Below the pieces are notes generated by a model, which saw only the letters and a list, made by a program, of their open reading frames with translations, did not search any database and had not been told where the DNA came from. From Sipunculus nudus (taxonomy: Eukaryota; Annelida; Sipuncula; Golfingiida; Sipunculidae), in contig CM049306.1 of NCBI GenBank assembly GCA_026874595.1, positions 83,048,142-83,112,141 of the forward strand: 64,000 nucleotides of DNA, in the 5' to 3' direction. Within the stretch, counting starts at the first letter, position 1, and each line of letters opens with the position of its first letter. A program made the translations under genes and the position numbers. Shown piece by piece: positions 24,674-39,000 of this stretch.

Positions 24674-26394
24674 TTAAATATTGGCAAAAATATAAAATTG
24701 GTACCTTAAATTTTGCCCAACTTTGGCCATGGCACGTTTTTTTCCTGTAAGTACTGTGGATTTAATTTTCATAGCATGTACACATAAGGATTTAATCTGT
24801 TTAAATCTGAAATTTTAAAATAAAAGCTGCAAAATTAGTTGAGTTTCTGAATTTTTTTGGAGGCTCTTTTTGTATTCCCTTACATTGTCAAGCAGTCCAC
24901 TTAGGTGACTGTAGGTCATTCAGTGCATATCTCTATGCACCCCAGGCTGTTGGCATAATGTTAGATGTCCCAAAGAACTCCTACCAAGCTGAAAACTGGG
25001 TCTTTGCGACTTTGTTCCTTTGAGAAATTAAGGAAAAACCTCAATTTTTTATTAAAAACATATTTTCACACTTCAGGACTGCCTAATATCATAACCACTC
25101 ATCTGTTTTTCCTCATATTTACCATAAATATTCCTCTATATAGTTCCTATATGCATGCCAGAAATAAGGTCTGTATTATATAATTTTAAAAAAGTAATGG
25201 GCTCAAACATAATGCATTTTGTAAAATATCAGAAAAGATATTTGATTGCTTAACACAAAACATGTTAAAGCTAAGGACTTTTTTCCAGTAATATAACTTT
25301 AATTAATCAAAATTAAATTGTATACCCAAAATTAGATCAAAATCTTTTAAATTTTTTAAAATATTAGCAAAAATAAAAATTGGTACCTTAAATTTTGCCC
25401 AACTTTGGCCCTTTTTTTGTTAAAATCTGAAATTTGAAAATAAAAGCTGCAAAATTAGGCTAGTAATTGAATTTATTTTGGAGGCTCTCGTTGTATTCCC
25501 TTACATTGTCAAGCAGTCCTCTTTGGTGACTGTAGGTCATTCAGTGCAGCTCTCTCCACTGAGTTGAGCTTGATCAGGCTGTCTGCAGTTAATGCCATGC
25601 CACAGGGAGCCTTTTTCTCTTGCAACCACCAACCCCCTTCCCCGCCCATCCCCACCCCCCCCCCCCCCCACACCCCCATTCTGTTGACAGACCTGTACTA
25701 TGAACTAGATGAATCTTAAAATTAACATTTTTTTTCAGCAACGAGCAGTAACAACGAAGACCCCTCCCCCCACCCACCCCTTCAATACACAGGACTAATA
25801 TTTTAATGTTAAATAAATTCTTTTTGATGAGACTTGGGCAATTTTGATTGTTTTAAAGAAAAAAAATTCAGGAATTTAATCCTAATATTCAAATGTGATA
25901 AAATATTAGGATCTAATGTAAGTGCTAACTGACAAGATTTAAGAAGATATAAATACTTTGTAGCATTTCATTCATATCTCTTAAAGTTGGCAGGGCCTAG
26001 GTGTGAATAACACTGTTAACTTAGTATTAAAATTAGGAATATTGGTCAAACTTTGTTGGATTAATTTTTAACTCATATGGCCATATATTTAACTTTTGAT
26101 AACTTAATTACCTTCACTCATTATTTGTTTATGAAATGTTATCTTTTATGTAACACTTACTGTAGGCCTATTTGTTCCCTTAATGCATCACTAAATGGTT
26201 TAGCTCATGTCCATTATTCTATAATTTACAGAGTTTCATTTTAGCAGGGCCATTTTCTCATAGCTTTTCTAATGATAATATACATGAAAAACCAAAAGAA
26301 ATAAAAATATTTTGCAGTTGCTAATATTTTCCAAAATTCAGCTGAGCAGTGTGACCCATGGGTCCCTTGTTATCAGCTTTTTCAATTTTGGCCT

Positions 26395-26570
26395 TTTGAG
26401 CAGGATATCACCAAAAGTAACACAGGAACTTCATTTCTTTAGTGCTGATGCATATATCAACAAAATCTCAGTCAAGTTTGAAGAACCACCTGGTGGATTG
26501 TTATGAAACATGGTGTGGTCATTTGCCCTGATGATCTCTGAGTGCTGCACAATTTTTGTGGTGCCAGACT
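26395..26570 (+). repeat. Dispersed repeat unit C, second copy
   Basis: This is the counterpart of 21940-22205, beginning GAGCAGGATATCACC immediately after the right end of B1. It ends near GTGGTGCC. Confidence 0.5.
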
Positions 26571-28004
26571 TGCAAAGGTACTACATACCTCTCTAGTCCA
26601 AATTTTACCTCGAACAAGAGACATATGAACAGATATACATCCACGTGAGAACAAATAATTCATACTTGATACTGTAACCATCCGTAAACACTGTTCTTTT
26701 GGCTGAGGGCTTTTGTTTTTTTTGCTGATATTCTAGTTAATTTTGTTTTGTTTTTGACAATGTGGCTTCTTTTTCAAACTTTCGACAATGGGGCTTCTTA
26801 TTCTCAGAGGTTTTATTTTCCCGATAATTTCCCTCTTGCGAATATTGCAATTTTCAAAACCCTTACAAACAAAAAAAAACAACCACAGTATTATCAGGAC
26901 CAACCAGTTCAGATCAGATTTGTTTCTGGATTCAGCTAGTTATCTTTTCCTTTATCTCATCTAAGATCTGGTATATGCCTGTACTTAGTCAAGAATTTCA
27001 GTTAGACTTGTATATAATGGATGTCCAATTAAATATTAATAATTTATCTTAATGTTACCCTTTTAGGATTACCTCATATTATATCAGATCTTTATTCTTG
27101 GAAGCTGATTAGACTTTTGTGGTGGTAGTCTTATAGATCTATGTCACTAATGATGTCAGCCATTAGTACCACCCTCACACAGTCAGCCCTAAGTTCCACG
27201 CACACATAGTTAACTCTCAGCCACCAGTACCATGTTCTGACTCAACATCTGGTGACTGTGGGAGTGGCTGAGGGATTGGGGGGAGACAACTTCAAAAGGT
27301 GCAGTTTATTAAGCCTTAATCAATACAAAGAGCAACCATTAGTAGTGGTGGGTGTAATGACTTCTTTACTACCCCCACACATTGATTGTGCAACTTTTCT
27401 GTATCATGGCCAAGGATAAGAAGATTTTCAGTTTTTTTTTTTTTTTTAATCTTCAATCCATGCATATCCCATATATCAAAACATATTTGACCGTCTAAAC
27501 CATGTACAATTACATGTGTGTTTGTGTTAAATCTTGATTAACTTTTGGAGTTTAATAATTTGGATAATTTTTCAAATTTATATGCTAGGAAAAATATTTG
27601 TGCGTTAATATTTTCACCATCTGAAAGAAAAGATCTGCTGTTCATATTTTTTGGTAGATGACACAGTTAAATTTCATAAATGTGACCTATGTTTTATGTG
27701 CAGATTGAACCTAAAGCTATGGTACACTGAATTTATATTTAATACATTACTGGAACATTTCTCATGGTTTCGCTTTTGAGTGTACAAATAACTCTTGCAC
27801 AAGGAAAAGCTTTGATCTGTGTATTTTATTCATACTGGTAGGTAATTGTTCATTATATGCTGCTAGTTACTGACTCGCATCATTTTTTCATGATGGGCAG
27901 ATAGTTTAAAAGATCATGGTTGTATTAATATTGCTTAAAAAATATCACCAGTTTCATTCTTTTTCTGGCTGCAAGGTTTAAAATAGATGAATTATCTAGA
28001 TATT
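26571..28004. other. Non-coding stretch
   Basis: AT-rich with a CA/CC-rich patch at about 27160-27380. Nothing identifiable. Confidence 0.5.
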
Positions 28005-28225
28005 CAAAGTAAACTAGTGTATTTCAGGATATTCCAAAGGCAACTAGTTGACTTCAGGATGTCCCAATGTCAACCAGTGTACGTTGGAATTTTCAAAACT
28101 CAACTAGCTGAGATTGGAATACCCATGTCAACCGTTGAGATTGGAATTCTCAATGTGAACTAGAAGTATGCTAGTGGACATGGAATTCTCATCTCAACTA
28201 GTTGACTTGGGAATTCCAAAGTCAG
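28005..28225 (+). repeat. Degenerate minisatellite of about 30 bp
   Basis: Units resemble CAACTAGTTGACTTCAGGAT followed by TTCCCAATGT, with considerable drift. It lies just upstream of the 42-bp array. Confidence 0.55.
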
Positions 28226-28349
28226 ATTTTTGAGTTTTGAAATCAAATGGATTCCCATTTACACATATTGTGACATAGACATGAGACAGCAATAAGGCTA
28301 CATTATAAATGACTTTTTGTCTATGTTGAAGTGACTATTCATGAAGGAT

Positions 28350-29030
28350 TCCTATTGCAATAATTTCCCTTTGTCCAGTATAGCAAATTTAAACCATTGC
28401 AGTTATTTCCTATATGAAAATATTGCAAATTAAAACCCTCACAATAATTTCCTTAATGAAAGTATTGCAAATTGAAACAGTCTCAATAATTCTCTGTATG
28501 CAAATATATCAAAATGAAAACCCCCACAATAATTTCCTTTATGAATATATTGCAAGTTGAAACCCTCACAATAATTTCCTTTATGAATATTTGCAAGTTG
28601 AAACCCTCATAATAATTTCCTCTATGAGATTATTGCAAATGGAAACCCTCACAATAATTTCCTTAATGAAAATATTGCAAGTTGAAATCCTCACAAAAAT
28701 CCTTTTTGAAAATATTGCAATTTGAAGCCCTCATAATGATTTCCTCTATGGATATATTGCAATTTGAAACCCTCAAATTAATTTTCTTTATGAAAATATT
28801 GAAAATTGAAACCCTCACAATAATTTCCTTTATGATAATATTGCAAATTGAAACCCTCCCAATAATTCTCTGTATGAAAATATTGCAAATTGAAACCTTC
28901 TTAATAATTACCTTTATGAAAATATTACAAATTGAAACCCTCACAATAGTTACCTTTATGAAAATATTGCAAACTAAAACCCACACAATAAATTCCTCTA
29001 TGAAAATATGGTAAATTGAAACCCTCACTA
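28350..29030 (+). repeat. 42-bp minisatellite, about sixteen copies
   Basis: The unit starts TTGCAAATTGAAACCCTCAC and continues AATAATTTCCTTTATGAAAATA. Most spacings are 42 bp with occasional 41. Because 42 is a multiple of three and the unit lacks stops in one frame of each strand, it creates overlapping open frames on both strands (28682-29014 + and 28663-29046 -) of 14-residue repeats. I do not read these as genes. Confidence 0.85.
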
Positions 29031-32000
29031 ACATTAATCCAATCAAAGTACAAGTATGTTACGAGGATTATGTGTGGGAGTGCCTTGTGGTCAGTTGCAC
29101 CTGGCATGTCTGAAAATTATCTAGATGTTAATATTCAAGAGCAAGCCACTCATGAATCCTGTAATTATGGCTGAGTGCTTGTGCTTGAATTAAGTAGCAC
29201 TAATGAGCTTTTAATTACACTTAAAGCTAATGATACCTGTAACAAGAAGTTTCAAACACAAATGTTCATTATTTTAGATATTCAGATAAGGTATATGAAT
29301 ATGCAAATCAGGGATGGTCAAAACTCTGGTTTTAAGCATCAAGCCCAGCCCAGTTGATTGGTTAACCAAGGTTTTATGAGCTTAATGGGAAGTATAGTGT
29401 CAATTTGCAAATCTGGCTTGGGTGATACTGTGGTAAATATGATTAATTTAGTACTTTAAAAAAATTAAATAGTGATATGAAAAGAAACTCTGAAACTACA
29501 AAATATTGGGCAGTTCCAAATGAACATGATATGTATTAAGAAAATTTCATGTCATATTGCCCCAAAAATTCTACTAATGGGTTTTAAGACCAGCTGCACC
29601 GAGGTAAACCCCGGCAATAGTTGCAATACCAAGTCAGGTAAACCCGGGCCCTAGACTGGTGTTAGTTAAGTAGTGTACATAATTACTATAAGTGTATACT
29701 CTAGCAAGTCAATAAAGACACTGCCATCCATACTGCCTGAGTGTCAGCATGATATCGCGACAGATCTTTATTAAACTTCCAATATATATTGACTTGGTGA
29801 ATGTCAAGAAGTAATTGCCTTTGATATCTCTGCTAGGTTATCATGTTACTGAGAGAAGAAATCATTCAGTAGTAATCGTTTTTTGCCAGCCAGATCACCA
29901 GGAATGCATATGATTGGGATTCACATCTGCCTCATATTGTCTTGATTGGTGAATATAAAATATTTGTGGTTTTCTGAAATGAAGTATAACTTGACTGAGG
30001 GGCAGCAGTATTATTTTGTACACTTTACAGTGTATACAGTATACATGTATATATAGACTGTATAGTATATGTCAAAGGATGGATACTTCCTTCTCGTGTT
30101 TCACTTGTTTCAAGTGACATTTTGATCAAATAAGATTGTGACACAATACACAACATTCATATTTCCATATAATAGCTTTAGGGAGTGCTAGACTGCTAGT
30201 AACATTGATTTGTAACTGTCACATATAGAAGTAACCAAAAGGGAAGAAAATGCTACAGGATGCAAAATATAGCAGTACTTTTTGTTTCAGTTTTAAGCAT
30301 ATAAATTAACCAAATTCCTTGGGTTGAAAAAAAAGGAGCTGCATTGTTCCTGTGAGCCTCCCAACCCCAACCCACCCCACATAAATCAGCCCCGGTCAAA
30401 ATGTGTAGAAGTTAAAAATTCACTATCTAGTTTTTACTAATAATTTATGCAAAACTGTTTTTCCTCTGCCTTATCATCAGATTTCCTTATTGAATGTATT
30501 TGGATTATTATTCAGGGGGCCATATCATGGCGGTGGATGTTAACAAAACACGCAGCCTATTGGAATAGGATCAACATTATCTGGCATGTGTCAATAAAAG
30601 AGGCCAAAGGTTATCCTTACCCTTAGTTAATAGATATCAGATATCAGAATAGGCCTCTTTATTATAAAAATTATAAAATGTCAGTGTAACTGCATTAGTT
30701 ACAAATTTTGCTAAGCAGGATAAGATCTGAATACCCAGGATGTGTGTTTTTCTGGATCCGGTTTTATGTGACACTGACATGCTATATTATATTTAAAATA
30801 CAAGGATGGTTCTGGCTTTCCCCATAAAATGGCCCAGCATGATGTGTGGAAATCTTAAGTGTGTGGGTACATATCACATTTCTGTGCATTCTATTCTGTG
30901 GTATCACTGTCTGTATGCTGTAGCTGTACACACATACCATGCTTCACTGAGCACAAGTTATCAGACCTGTTTAATTAAGTTCCATAACTGTTAAACTACT
31001 ATTTTATAGTATTTGCAGACGTCTTTTGAATAGGATATGAATTTCATAAATAACCCAGGCCATTAAATTTAAGTAACTAAGTGTCAGTGAGTTATACCTT
31101 GATGAAAAAAAGCATTAAGACACTAAAAAAGTTCAAATATTTAAACTGTTAATATTTAAAATGGTAATTTTCAATAAAAAATTTAGGTGGGTATGATACT
31201 AAATTATTAATATTTTATGTATATGTTCTAATTTTTTGTATTGCTTTATATTTGTTTGACACACATTTGTCTCACACTTTCCATTTTCCCGTGAAATTAG
31301 CATCAGCATAGCAGTTAATGTTATTCTCTTCTCATATAATCCATTATAAAAAGCCAAAGACCCTTAACTTGCTTTAATAATGGAGTAGATTTTACATGTG
31401 AGTAGGAACACAAAAATATTTATTTTTCATAGCTGAACAGAAACAATTATATCAGAGACAATACATAAAATAAAATGGATGTAAATAACATAAATAAAAT
31501 ATGCTAGATTAAAGAGATGTTGAGAATTATAATTTGTGAAATTCTAATCATGATTACAGTATAAAAATACATTTTAGAACAAGCTTAGTCAAGATGATAT
31601 ATATAAAATGTTTTGCCCAATTCCTGAGGCCAAACCAACATTTTTCCTTAAAACCTATGTCAGTAATATTATGAAGCAGGCTGTACAGATAATGTGTAAC
31701 ATCTTTAAGGGTTGGACTCAAAACAGTCCAGTCTCAGACAAGGCTTTCAGCATGCACGTGTATCTATTACGCCTGTTTGAACAGAGCAACCACCCACACA
31801 AACAACCTTTACTCACTTGCTTTATAATTTAGGTTAAAAAATAAGCAACTTCCCTGGCTTACCATCCGGAAATTGTTTCTTGTGTAAACTTCTGGGAATT
31901 TCACAACTGCATGTGATCTGTGTTAAGTGTTTTATACCTTACTTTCTAATTGTCACCTCCCACCCACTGTTCTTCCCCCTCGTTAACGCCCCAGATCAAA

Positions 32001-32762
32001 CAATTCTGAGGATGCTGATTTTGTCCAGTAAGAATTCCAGGATTCTGCTACAGAACTTCACAAATAGAAAATAAGAGATGTGGGCTTCATTTATTGAAAT
32101 GTGTCTATGATTAGCCATTGATCGTTTTTGAATGTTCTTTTATTGTGAGCAGATCATGTTACATTAAAAAGATGTTTACATCTGAGCAGGAGACAGGGAA
32201 ATCAGTACCTAGGCCAATTATTAACCGTCTCCCCAAACAGAAGCATGACACTTTATTTAAGGTAAATAATTCTGTTTGGGATAGACATGCTGTTTTGTAG
32301 GAGCATGTTGACAAAAACGGTCTTGCTCTTAAACCCCTGGCCACATATCATTACAACATTTCTTTATGTTCTAGTGAAAAGGTGTTTAATAGCATTCCTG
32401 TGCCTACTATGAGCTTCCCAGTAACACCCATTCATAACAGAGTTCATTCACTAACTCACTAAGCATAAGAACACACAGAATGAGTCACTGGTTACCATGG
32501 AAACATTGATAGAAATCCCATTGACCCTCCACCTGCCACTGTATGGCGGGCCTAATCCTCAATCCTTACTGGTCCGGAAGCTGGCGGGAGTAATCCCCCA
32601 TCTTCGCTGGAAGGAAAGATGACCATATTCTCAATGGGGAGTGCTTACTATTATTATGATTGTACATGCCATCAGCTTTGTTTATGTTGTAAACCTGCCC
32701 ACCCCTCTGATGTTATGGCCTTTCCCATGAGTAAGGCCATATTTCCTGTTTGATAATGAATT
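29031..32762. other. Non-coding stretch
   Basis: AT-rich, no convincing exons. A short GC-rich patch at about 29590-29665 (AGGTAAACCCCGGC, AGGTAAACCCGGGC) is probably repeat-derived. Confidence 0.5.
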
Positions 32763-33051
32763 ATGCAAATGAGTCTGGGAGAGCCAATCAGAGAGCAGCA
32801 GGGTGTGATTATTGATGGTGTGTGGGTGAGTGTTTACACTACTCTCAGGAAAAAGGAAGACTCCATACCCGGTATCAAACCAAAATCCAGTAGAAACCAT
32901 GTCCAGAGACCCCTGTGTGTACAAGTGATTACTCCACAGCATGTGACTGTATCGTGGATATACATCAGGATATATATACCAAGCTGTGTAGACAAAGCCA
33001 GCAGTGATAAACAGACCCTTCATGCTGAAGACAGTGACAGCAGCTATTAAG
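32763..33051 (+). promoter_or_regulatory. Possible promoter plus non-coding first exon
   Basis: The patch contains an octamer ATGCAAAT at 32763-32770, a CCAAT box AGCCAATCAG at 32782-32791, TATATATA at 32971-32978 and a donor-like ATTAAG|gtaggg at 33051. It is richer in GC than its surroundings and open on both strands. It would place a first exon of roughly 50 nt about 7.6 kb upstream of the coding exon acceptor. This is motif-level evidence only. Confidence 0.25.
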
Positions 33052-36000
33052 GTAGGGTCAGGACTGGCTAGGCCATCTGTTATTTACCTTTCTTGCTGCC
33101 CCAGTGCTTGCCCAGTGTTCCACAAGAACCATGTCTGCTGGCAGCGGTCAGGGGACACAGTTGTACTGTCATTTTGTAGAATCAGTCACCCTTAAGTTTA
33201 CTATCAGTGGTGATTATCTGTGATTTGTTTCTGATCCTTTCTCATATATATATATGTATATTTTATTTTTTTTCTCTTTCTCTCTCCCATGCTTATTCTA
33301 TTTCTTTCTCTTGTTCTCTCTTATTCAAATAAAGAAAACTGCTGATATTGTGAAATAGGTACCCAATATATGGTCTATCATATATATATATACTTAGATT
33401 TTTTTTTAAATATTCCGATGTATTTATTTATAAGCTTTGAACAAATAATGGATATTTGCAATTGCTTCATTGTGTAGGATCCTTAACAAATAACTTAAAT
33501 TTCTCTGTTCATCAAAAATAAATAATTATGTGTTAAAAATGTGAGGTTTTAAATTTTCTCCCCAAAAAATTTATACTCATAAAAAAAATATTATATTTGG
33601 ATGAATAAAATTCAGTTCAGCTGTATTAACACATATTATACATCATGGTCAATATTATATAAGTACAGTATTATACCAACTACTGTCTAATGGTAATAAG
33701 AAACAAGATTAAATTGCATTGAGATTTGTGAAGGTGTCAAAAAAAGTTGAACCTATTTGTAGGAGAACTTGTGATCCATGAACAAAAAGAAGTAGCCTCA
33801 AAGTGTTTTGTAAATATTCAAGTTTGGCATAAATATAAAAATATATTGTGTGTGTTCATGGTTGTACCCACAGCCTGCTAACTGATTTTCATGGGCATCA
33901 TAAATGACCCCAAAAAAATCCACAGAGATTTGCATGTATGGTGCCATTATTCTGTAAATGATTTAAACGATTTCTGAGGTATCACTTTTGACAAGTACTC
34001 AGTCATTGCTACTTCTGGAATATAAGGGACTGGTAATGACTTACTGTCAAGCTAGGCTGTAAATGGTAAGGTAAATATTTACATTTTGTTTGGGTTTGCC
34101 ACTTAATCAAATGCTTCACTGTCAGGAAGAAGGTAAAAAATGCATGAATCAGAATGAATATTCATGATTTATGAATATGTATGAGTCATAAACTGTGTTA
34201 TTGTTGAGCAACACCTTATGAATGGTGGCATACTCCCATTGATGTAATCTTAAGTGGGACCTACTTGTAGAGGTCCGCCACTACCGCTGATGTCAGAAAA
34301 AAATGTGTAATCATACCCAACCAACAGAGCCAAGTTTATACTGAAAATATACTAAATATAAACAGTTATTGCAAAAAGTGATGTAATCCTGTGTTCTTTC
34401 TGAAGATTTACAGGGCAATAAAATTTCATGATAATATGTGTGGATTTCATAATTCACAGCTCTGAATGTCATAATCGACTGATAATCATGACTCATGGCT
34501 ACGTGACAGACAAGCAATTGTTCTAGACATCCTTTGTCTATGAGCAGTACCATATGTTATAATATACATGTTTTTATGATCACAAGGTCTCATACCATCT
34601 TTACCATGTATATCTGTTCCTGATTTCATTGCTGAACTTTTGAAATTACATGTTTTTGTCATAAAAATCTAATTGTTAGGATATTTTGTTAGAAATTGAC
34701 TTATGATCATTCATGAGATTAGAAGCAGAATTTAACATAGAAACCAAAATTAAAATGGGACTAACTCATTGGTTCATTTATTTTGTAAAAATTAAACTTG
34801 GTTATCACAAAATTGACCTCTCATAAAATTTTATTTTTATCTTGGGAGAAACTAAAATGGTAGTCTAAGACTGACATTTTCCTTGGTGCCATTAATGTTG
34901 AAAAACATATATAGATGAGTTCAGGATGAAGCTTGTTGTTCTAAACACACTGTAGTGGTGTCACTGAATTCACTGGTCTGCATCCTCCCATTATCATCTG
35001 TTATCTATGCTCTGTTATCATCACTACTTTCTGCCAGGAATCTATGGTTTCCTGTTCATTTCCGTTTAAATTGTAAAATGTAGGGAAGTGAAAACTGGTG
35101 GTAAATGTATGACGACTCTAGACAGAGGTATACCCATTGTGAAAGTGAAAATGAAATGTTCCACCCTGTTTTGTTATCTGGCCAGTATGGAGATAAGGTT
35201 CTTATTTAAACAGCAGCTGGAACAGGAAAGCTAATCCCTAGCACAGCCATTACTGTCAGTATCAGGTACCAGAGTTTATTTGAATCCCTGTTAATGCCTG
35301 TTCTCAGTCTTCTTTATTAGTTGGCATTGTATAGTGATCAAAGATGAAGAAGTCCATATGATAAGAATTTGTTATTGAAAAAAAAATCATCATCGGATCC
35401 TACTGTTCTTTCAAGCTAAATTTATTTAAAAAGGGCAAATGTAAAATGTACTGTATATTCAATATTAAAAGACAAGAGTTGTAGACAAGAAATAAATGTC
35501 CTAAGTATGTAATATTTTTCAGCACATCTTTTATTCATTTGGCTGACAGGTATTTTAAAACAAAGATTCTGCTATGCATTTTATTTATATTTGTATTAAT
35601 AATTTTGTTGTGTGTATAGCATGGAGAATAAAAAACATAAGAAGGATTTCCATATTTCTATGTAATTTTTCATATTTTACAAATAACAGATACTTTTATA
35701 TTCTCTTTTTTTTTCACTTAAAAAATGTATTTTTTTTTCTGAAAATTTCAATGAAATAATGAAAGTTCAAATTTGGATAGCAAATTTCTTTAATGAGTAA
35801 TGTAAGTCGAGGGTAATTTAATTTCTTATAATTATATATAAATATGAATTTATATATATATAAATATATAAATATATATTTATATATATAATATATATAG
35901 AGTAAAAAAGTCGATGTTTTGCTATTACTTACATACAAACACACACACATATATATATACATATATATCTTACTGATGGTACAAACTTTCACTGGCCTAT

Positions 36001-39000
36001 ATAGATGGTACTTCATACAGAAGCTTTACAGAAGTCCATACAGGATAACCCACAGTGTCTAGCCTGTATAGATAACAGGACACACTGATACATGTAGGGG
36101 GGTTGAGGGTTGATACATGTGGTGTTATTCCTGACAATGAAGATAACCCTATCAGTTGTCATCCTTATGGTATGTTTAACTGTTTGTGGAGGGTAATGGC
36201 ATGCAGGTCACAGACTTTGAGCCACGGCATAGCCCCTTTGGATGTTTTGTCCATGACGAGGGGATGTTTGATCACAATCATATCTGATGTCACAGATGCA
36301 CTGAGCATGTGCTGTTTGTACAGAGTTGTACAGTTTGTTGTACAGTACTCAGATGATTGGATGTTTACCAGTACATTATTGCGATAAATTACATACAGTA
36401 CTTGGATACTCTGAAGTTCTCAAATAGATGCACTCTTTTGAGAATCTGTGGCTTTTTAACTTTTTCTTCCTTCATCATACAAGAATTGAATTATATAGAT
36501 GTTACCTGCGGTGCCAGATTATATTATATATATTTTAATTGTTTAATTTTCAACCCTGTGACCAAAAATTTTTTATAATTATTCCACTTACTTAGAAAAA
36601 TTTAGTTTGCTCCTTTTACAAGTTATAGTAATAAAAAAAACAGAAATGAATATTGTTAATGTACTAAGAGTATTATTTAATCATTAATACAAAAACTTTT
36701 TTGAATGATTAATTCCCATTTGATCTTTTAAATCACAAGTTACAGGTTCATTGATGACAAAGCACTTGTGTCTGCTGCTGTTTCCCATCTGTCCGTGTAA
36801 GTCAATTTTAACATTTTTATGTTTGTAAAAACAAAATTGTTTGCCCAGCGTGTTGTTGCAGGCATAGCAGATGTTATGAATTTTACTTACTGTCTCTTTC
36901 TATGACAGCTGGGCAGTTAGGAACATTGATCTTCATTAAAGGAAACCAACAAAATTCAGTAATAAGCTACTTTGACTCAAAATAGTCAAGAGGCTTCATA
37001 TGTGAGAGATAAGTTAATGTGATGCAGTTTAGTCCCTGTTTAACAGTAGATTCACCCTTGGTACTTTCACACTTGGTCTGTTGCCAAGAATTCTGTCAGT
37101 TGTGGATATAATTTAAACTTATTAAAATGTAGGTGGCTTGTTTCACATATACACATGGGCAGTAGGCCTGTTAATTGTGAGGGGCCTTTGAATCGTTTCA
37201 GTTTATTCTTATTTGATTCAATTCTTGAACCAATAATTAGGTTAGTAATAAATAACAGACTTACTTTTAAATAAAAACAAATACTGTGGTTGTTTTTTTT
37301 TTTGTACGCGAGGGTTTCAAATCATGATATTTGCGAAAGGGGAATTAAAATGAAAATGAAACCTTCGTGAATAACGTCTCATCTACACAGGTAAACAGTC
37401 ATTTAAATTATAGATGTAAATATTATATTAAATTATAAATAATATTTTGTTACTTATTATAAATATTAAATTATATTATAAATATTATCAAATCATTCAT
37501 GTAATCTGCCTATTGGAGATAAGAATTTCTACTAGTTCTCGTGGGTCCTCGTAAAAAAAAAATGATAATGTGTACACTGTATAAGTTACTGCATGGTAAG
37601 ATCACAAAAATTGAACCCTCTTTTAACAGTGAAAAAGTGAAAATCGCAAAATTTTAGCCTCAGGAATATGAAGCCAACCACAGTATTCTACCACAATAAA
37701 TGTTAGTCAGTTTTAGTAATGGAACAATGTAGCTTGTTACGTAGTTATCACCATCCTCTTGTGATAATTGTTACAGAAAATTATCTTGACATTGCAGCAT
37801 GCTCTGTCAAAGTTGACAGCTCACCAAGGGTTTTAGGATAGCGCATTCAAAATAATAATAATCGGAACAAATGATTTAGGACATAATGAATTTATTACAG
37901 TTTAATTGTTGGGTTGCAATTCAGTGTATCAATTATTTGATGCATTGTTAAACCCCTAAATGGCAGAATGGTTCAGTATCAAATAGTGATTGTTATCATT
38001 TTCTTAAACCATTAGGAAAATAGGTCTCTGCATGAAGATTTTATAAACCAGTAATATCTGCCACTTTAATATTTCTTCATATTAATTGCCTGAAATTTCC
38101 TCTGCACAATTTAATGTCACTTGACAACATGAAACCAAACATAGTAAACTGTATCTATCAAATTTTCACAGAATATGGTCTAAAATGAAAAAGCTAAAAT
38201 GTCTATTATGTATCTACCATGTACCAGGGTATATTATGTGTTGGAATTAGAAAATATTCCAAAGTTGCAAACACTGATTGAGAGATGTTGGCAAATGTTA
38301 TGGTGGACACCAGCATAGTTTATTTCATTATTATTTTAATTTTATGAATAAAATAATGTTATAATGAATTTTAAAGAAACAATTATTGAATGATTTGGCA
38401 CATTGAGGTATTCAACTTAGGCAAATGTGACAATAAAAATTGAGTCATAAGTGTACTTTTATCAATTTGATATTAAGCTTGGCTGACTTAGAAAATCCTA
38501 ATAGATTCATAAAAGTGTTTTGTGAGGACTATATCAGGTTTGGCTGACATTAAAATATAACAATCATATGTCTTATTACCATTTTCACAATATCCTCCTT
38601 AAATGATACCATCAGTGCACTGGTAAGGGGAGGTTATATGATGTAATACTATCTAACATATAATGGACCTTCATCATATTTAATAAGGTGATTGTTAACA
38701 ATGAAGTGCACTCTACGTAATGATAATAATCATTGATACAGTACATTCCTTATATATATAAGTAAGTAGCCTGTGTTTATATTGAGCAATGAGCATTGAC
38801 ATGTTACAAAACCATGTAAATTGGTTACTGAGTGGGCAGATCTGCCAGCACCAGCAAGGACAAAGCCACCTGCTAGGTATCAGCCAGAATCCGATATTGA
38901 ATACCCATGATTAAGATCTCTCTCCAGTACCTGATTCTATCCTGGCATTTCATGCTGGGTCAATTCAGAAAACTGTATGGTCACTGATCAGTTCACTAAT

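Larger units (their letters stand above)
22211..26371 (+). mobile_element. Hairpin-ended GTCC element B1, host of a nested copy
   Basis: The left end, with the same hairpin as A1 and CTGTCTGTCCGTCC, begins at 22211. The right end is CAGCTGAGC, then GACCCATGGGTC (a perfect palindrome) and CCTTG at about 26369. The core differs from A1: units starting TTAGATGTCCC at about 22360 and 24961 and a second unit starting TACCTTAAATTTTGCCC at about 24700 and 25384, with a period near 670 bp once the nested copy (22748-24673) is removed. The 3' third is unique AT-rich sequence with a poly-C tract (about 25655-25670). It is non-coding. Confidence 0.65.

Noticed and set aside
25589-25777. Glycine-rich minus-strand frame
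   Set aside because: It is translation of poly-C/CCCCACCC sequence in the unique part of element B1.
28663-29046. 127-codon minus and 110-codon plus frames with regular repeats
   Set aside because: They are a by-product of a 42-bp minisatellite; the two strands cannot both be coding and divergence looks neutral by eye.
32682-33023. 113-codon minus-strand frame overlapping a 95-codon plus-strand frame
   Set aside because: Neither resembles a known protein. The openness is better explained by local composition; only the regulatory motifs were kept, at low confidence.
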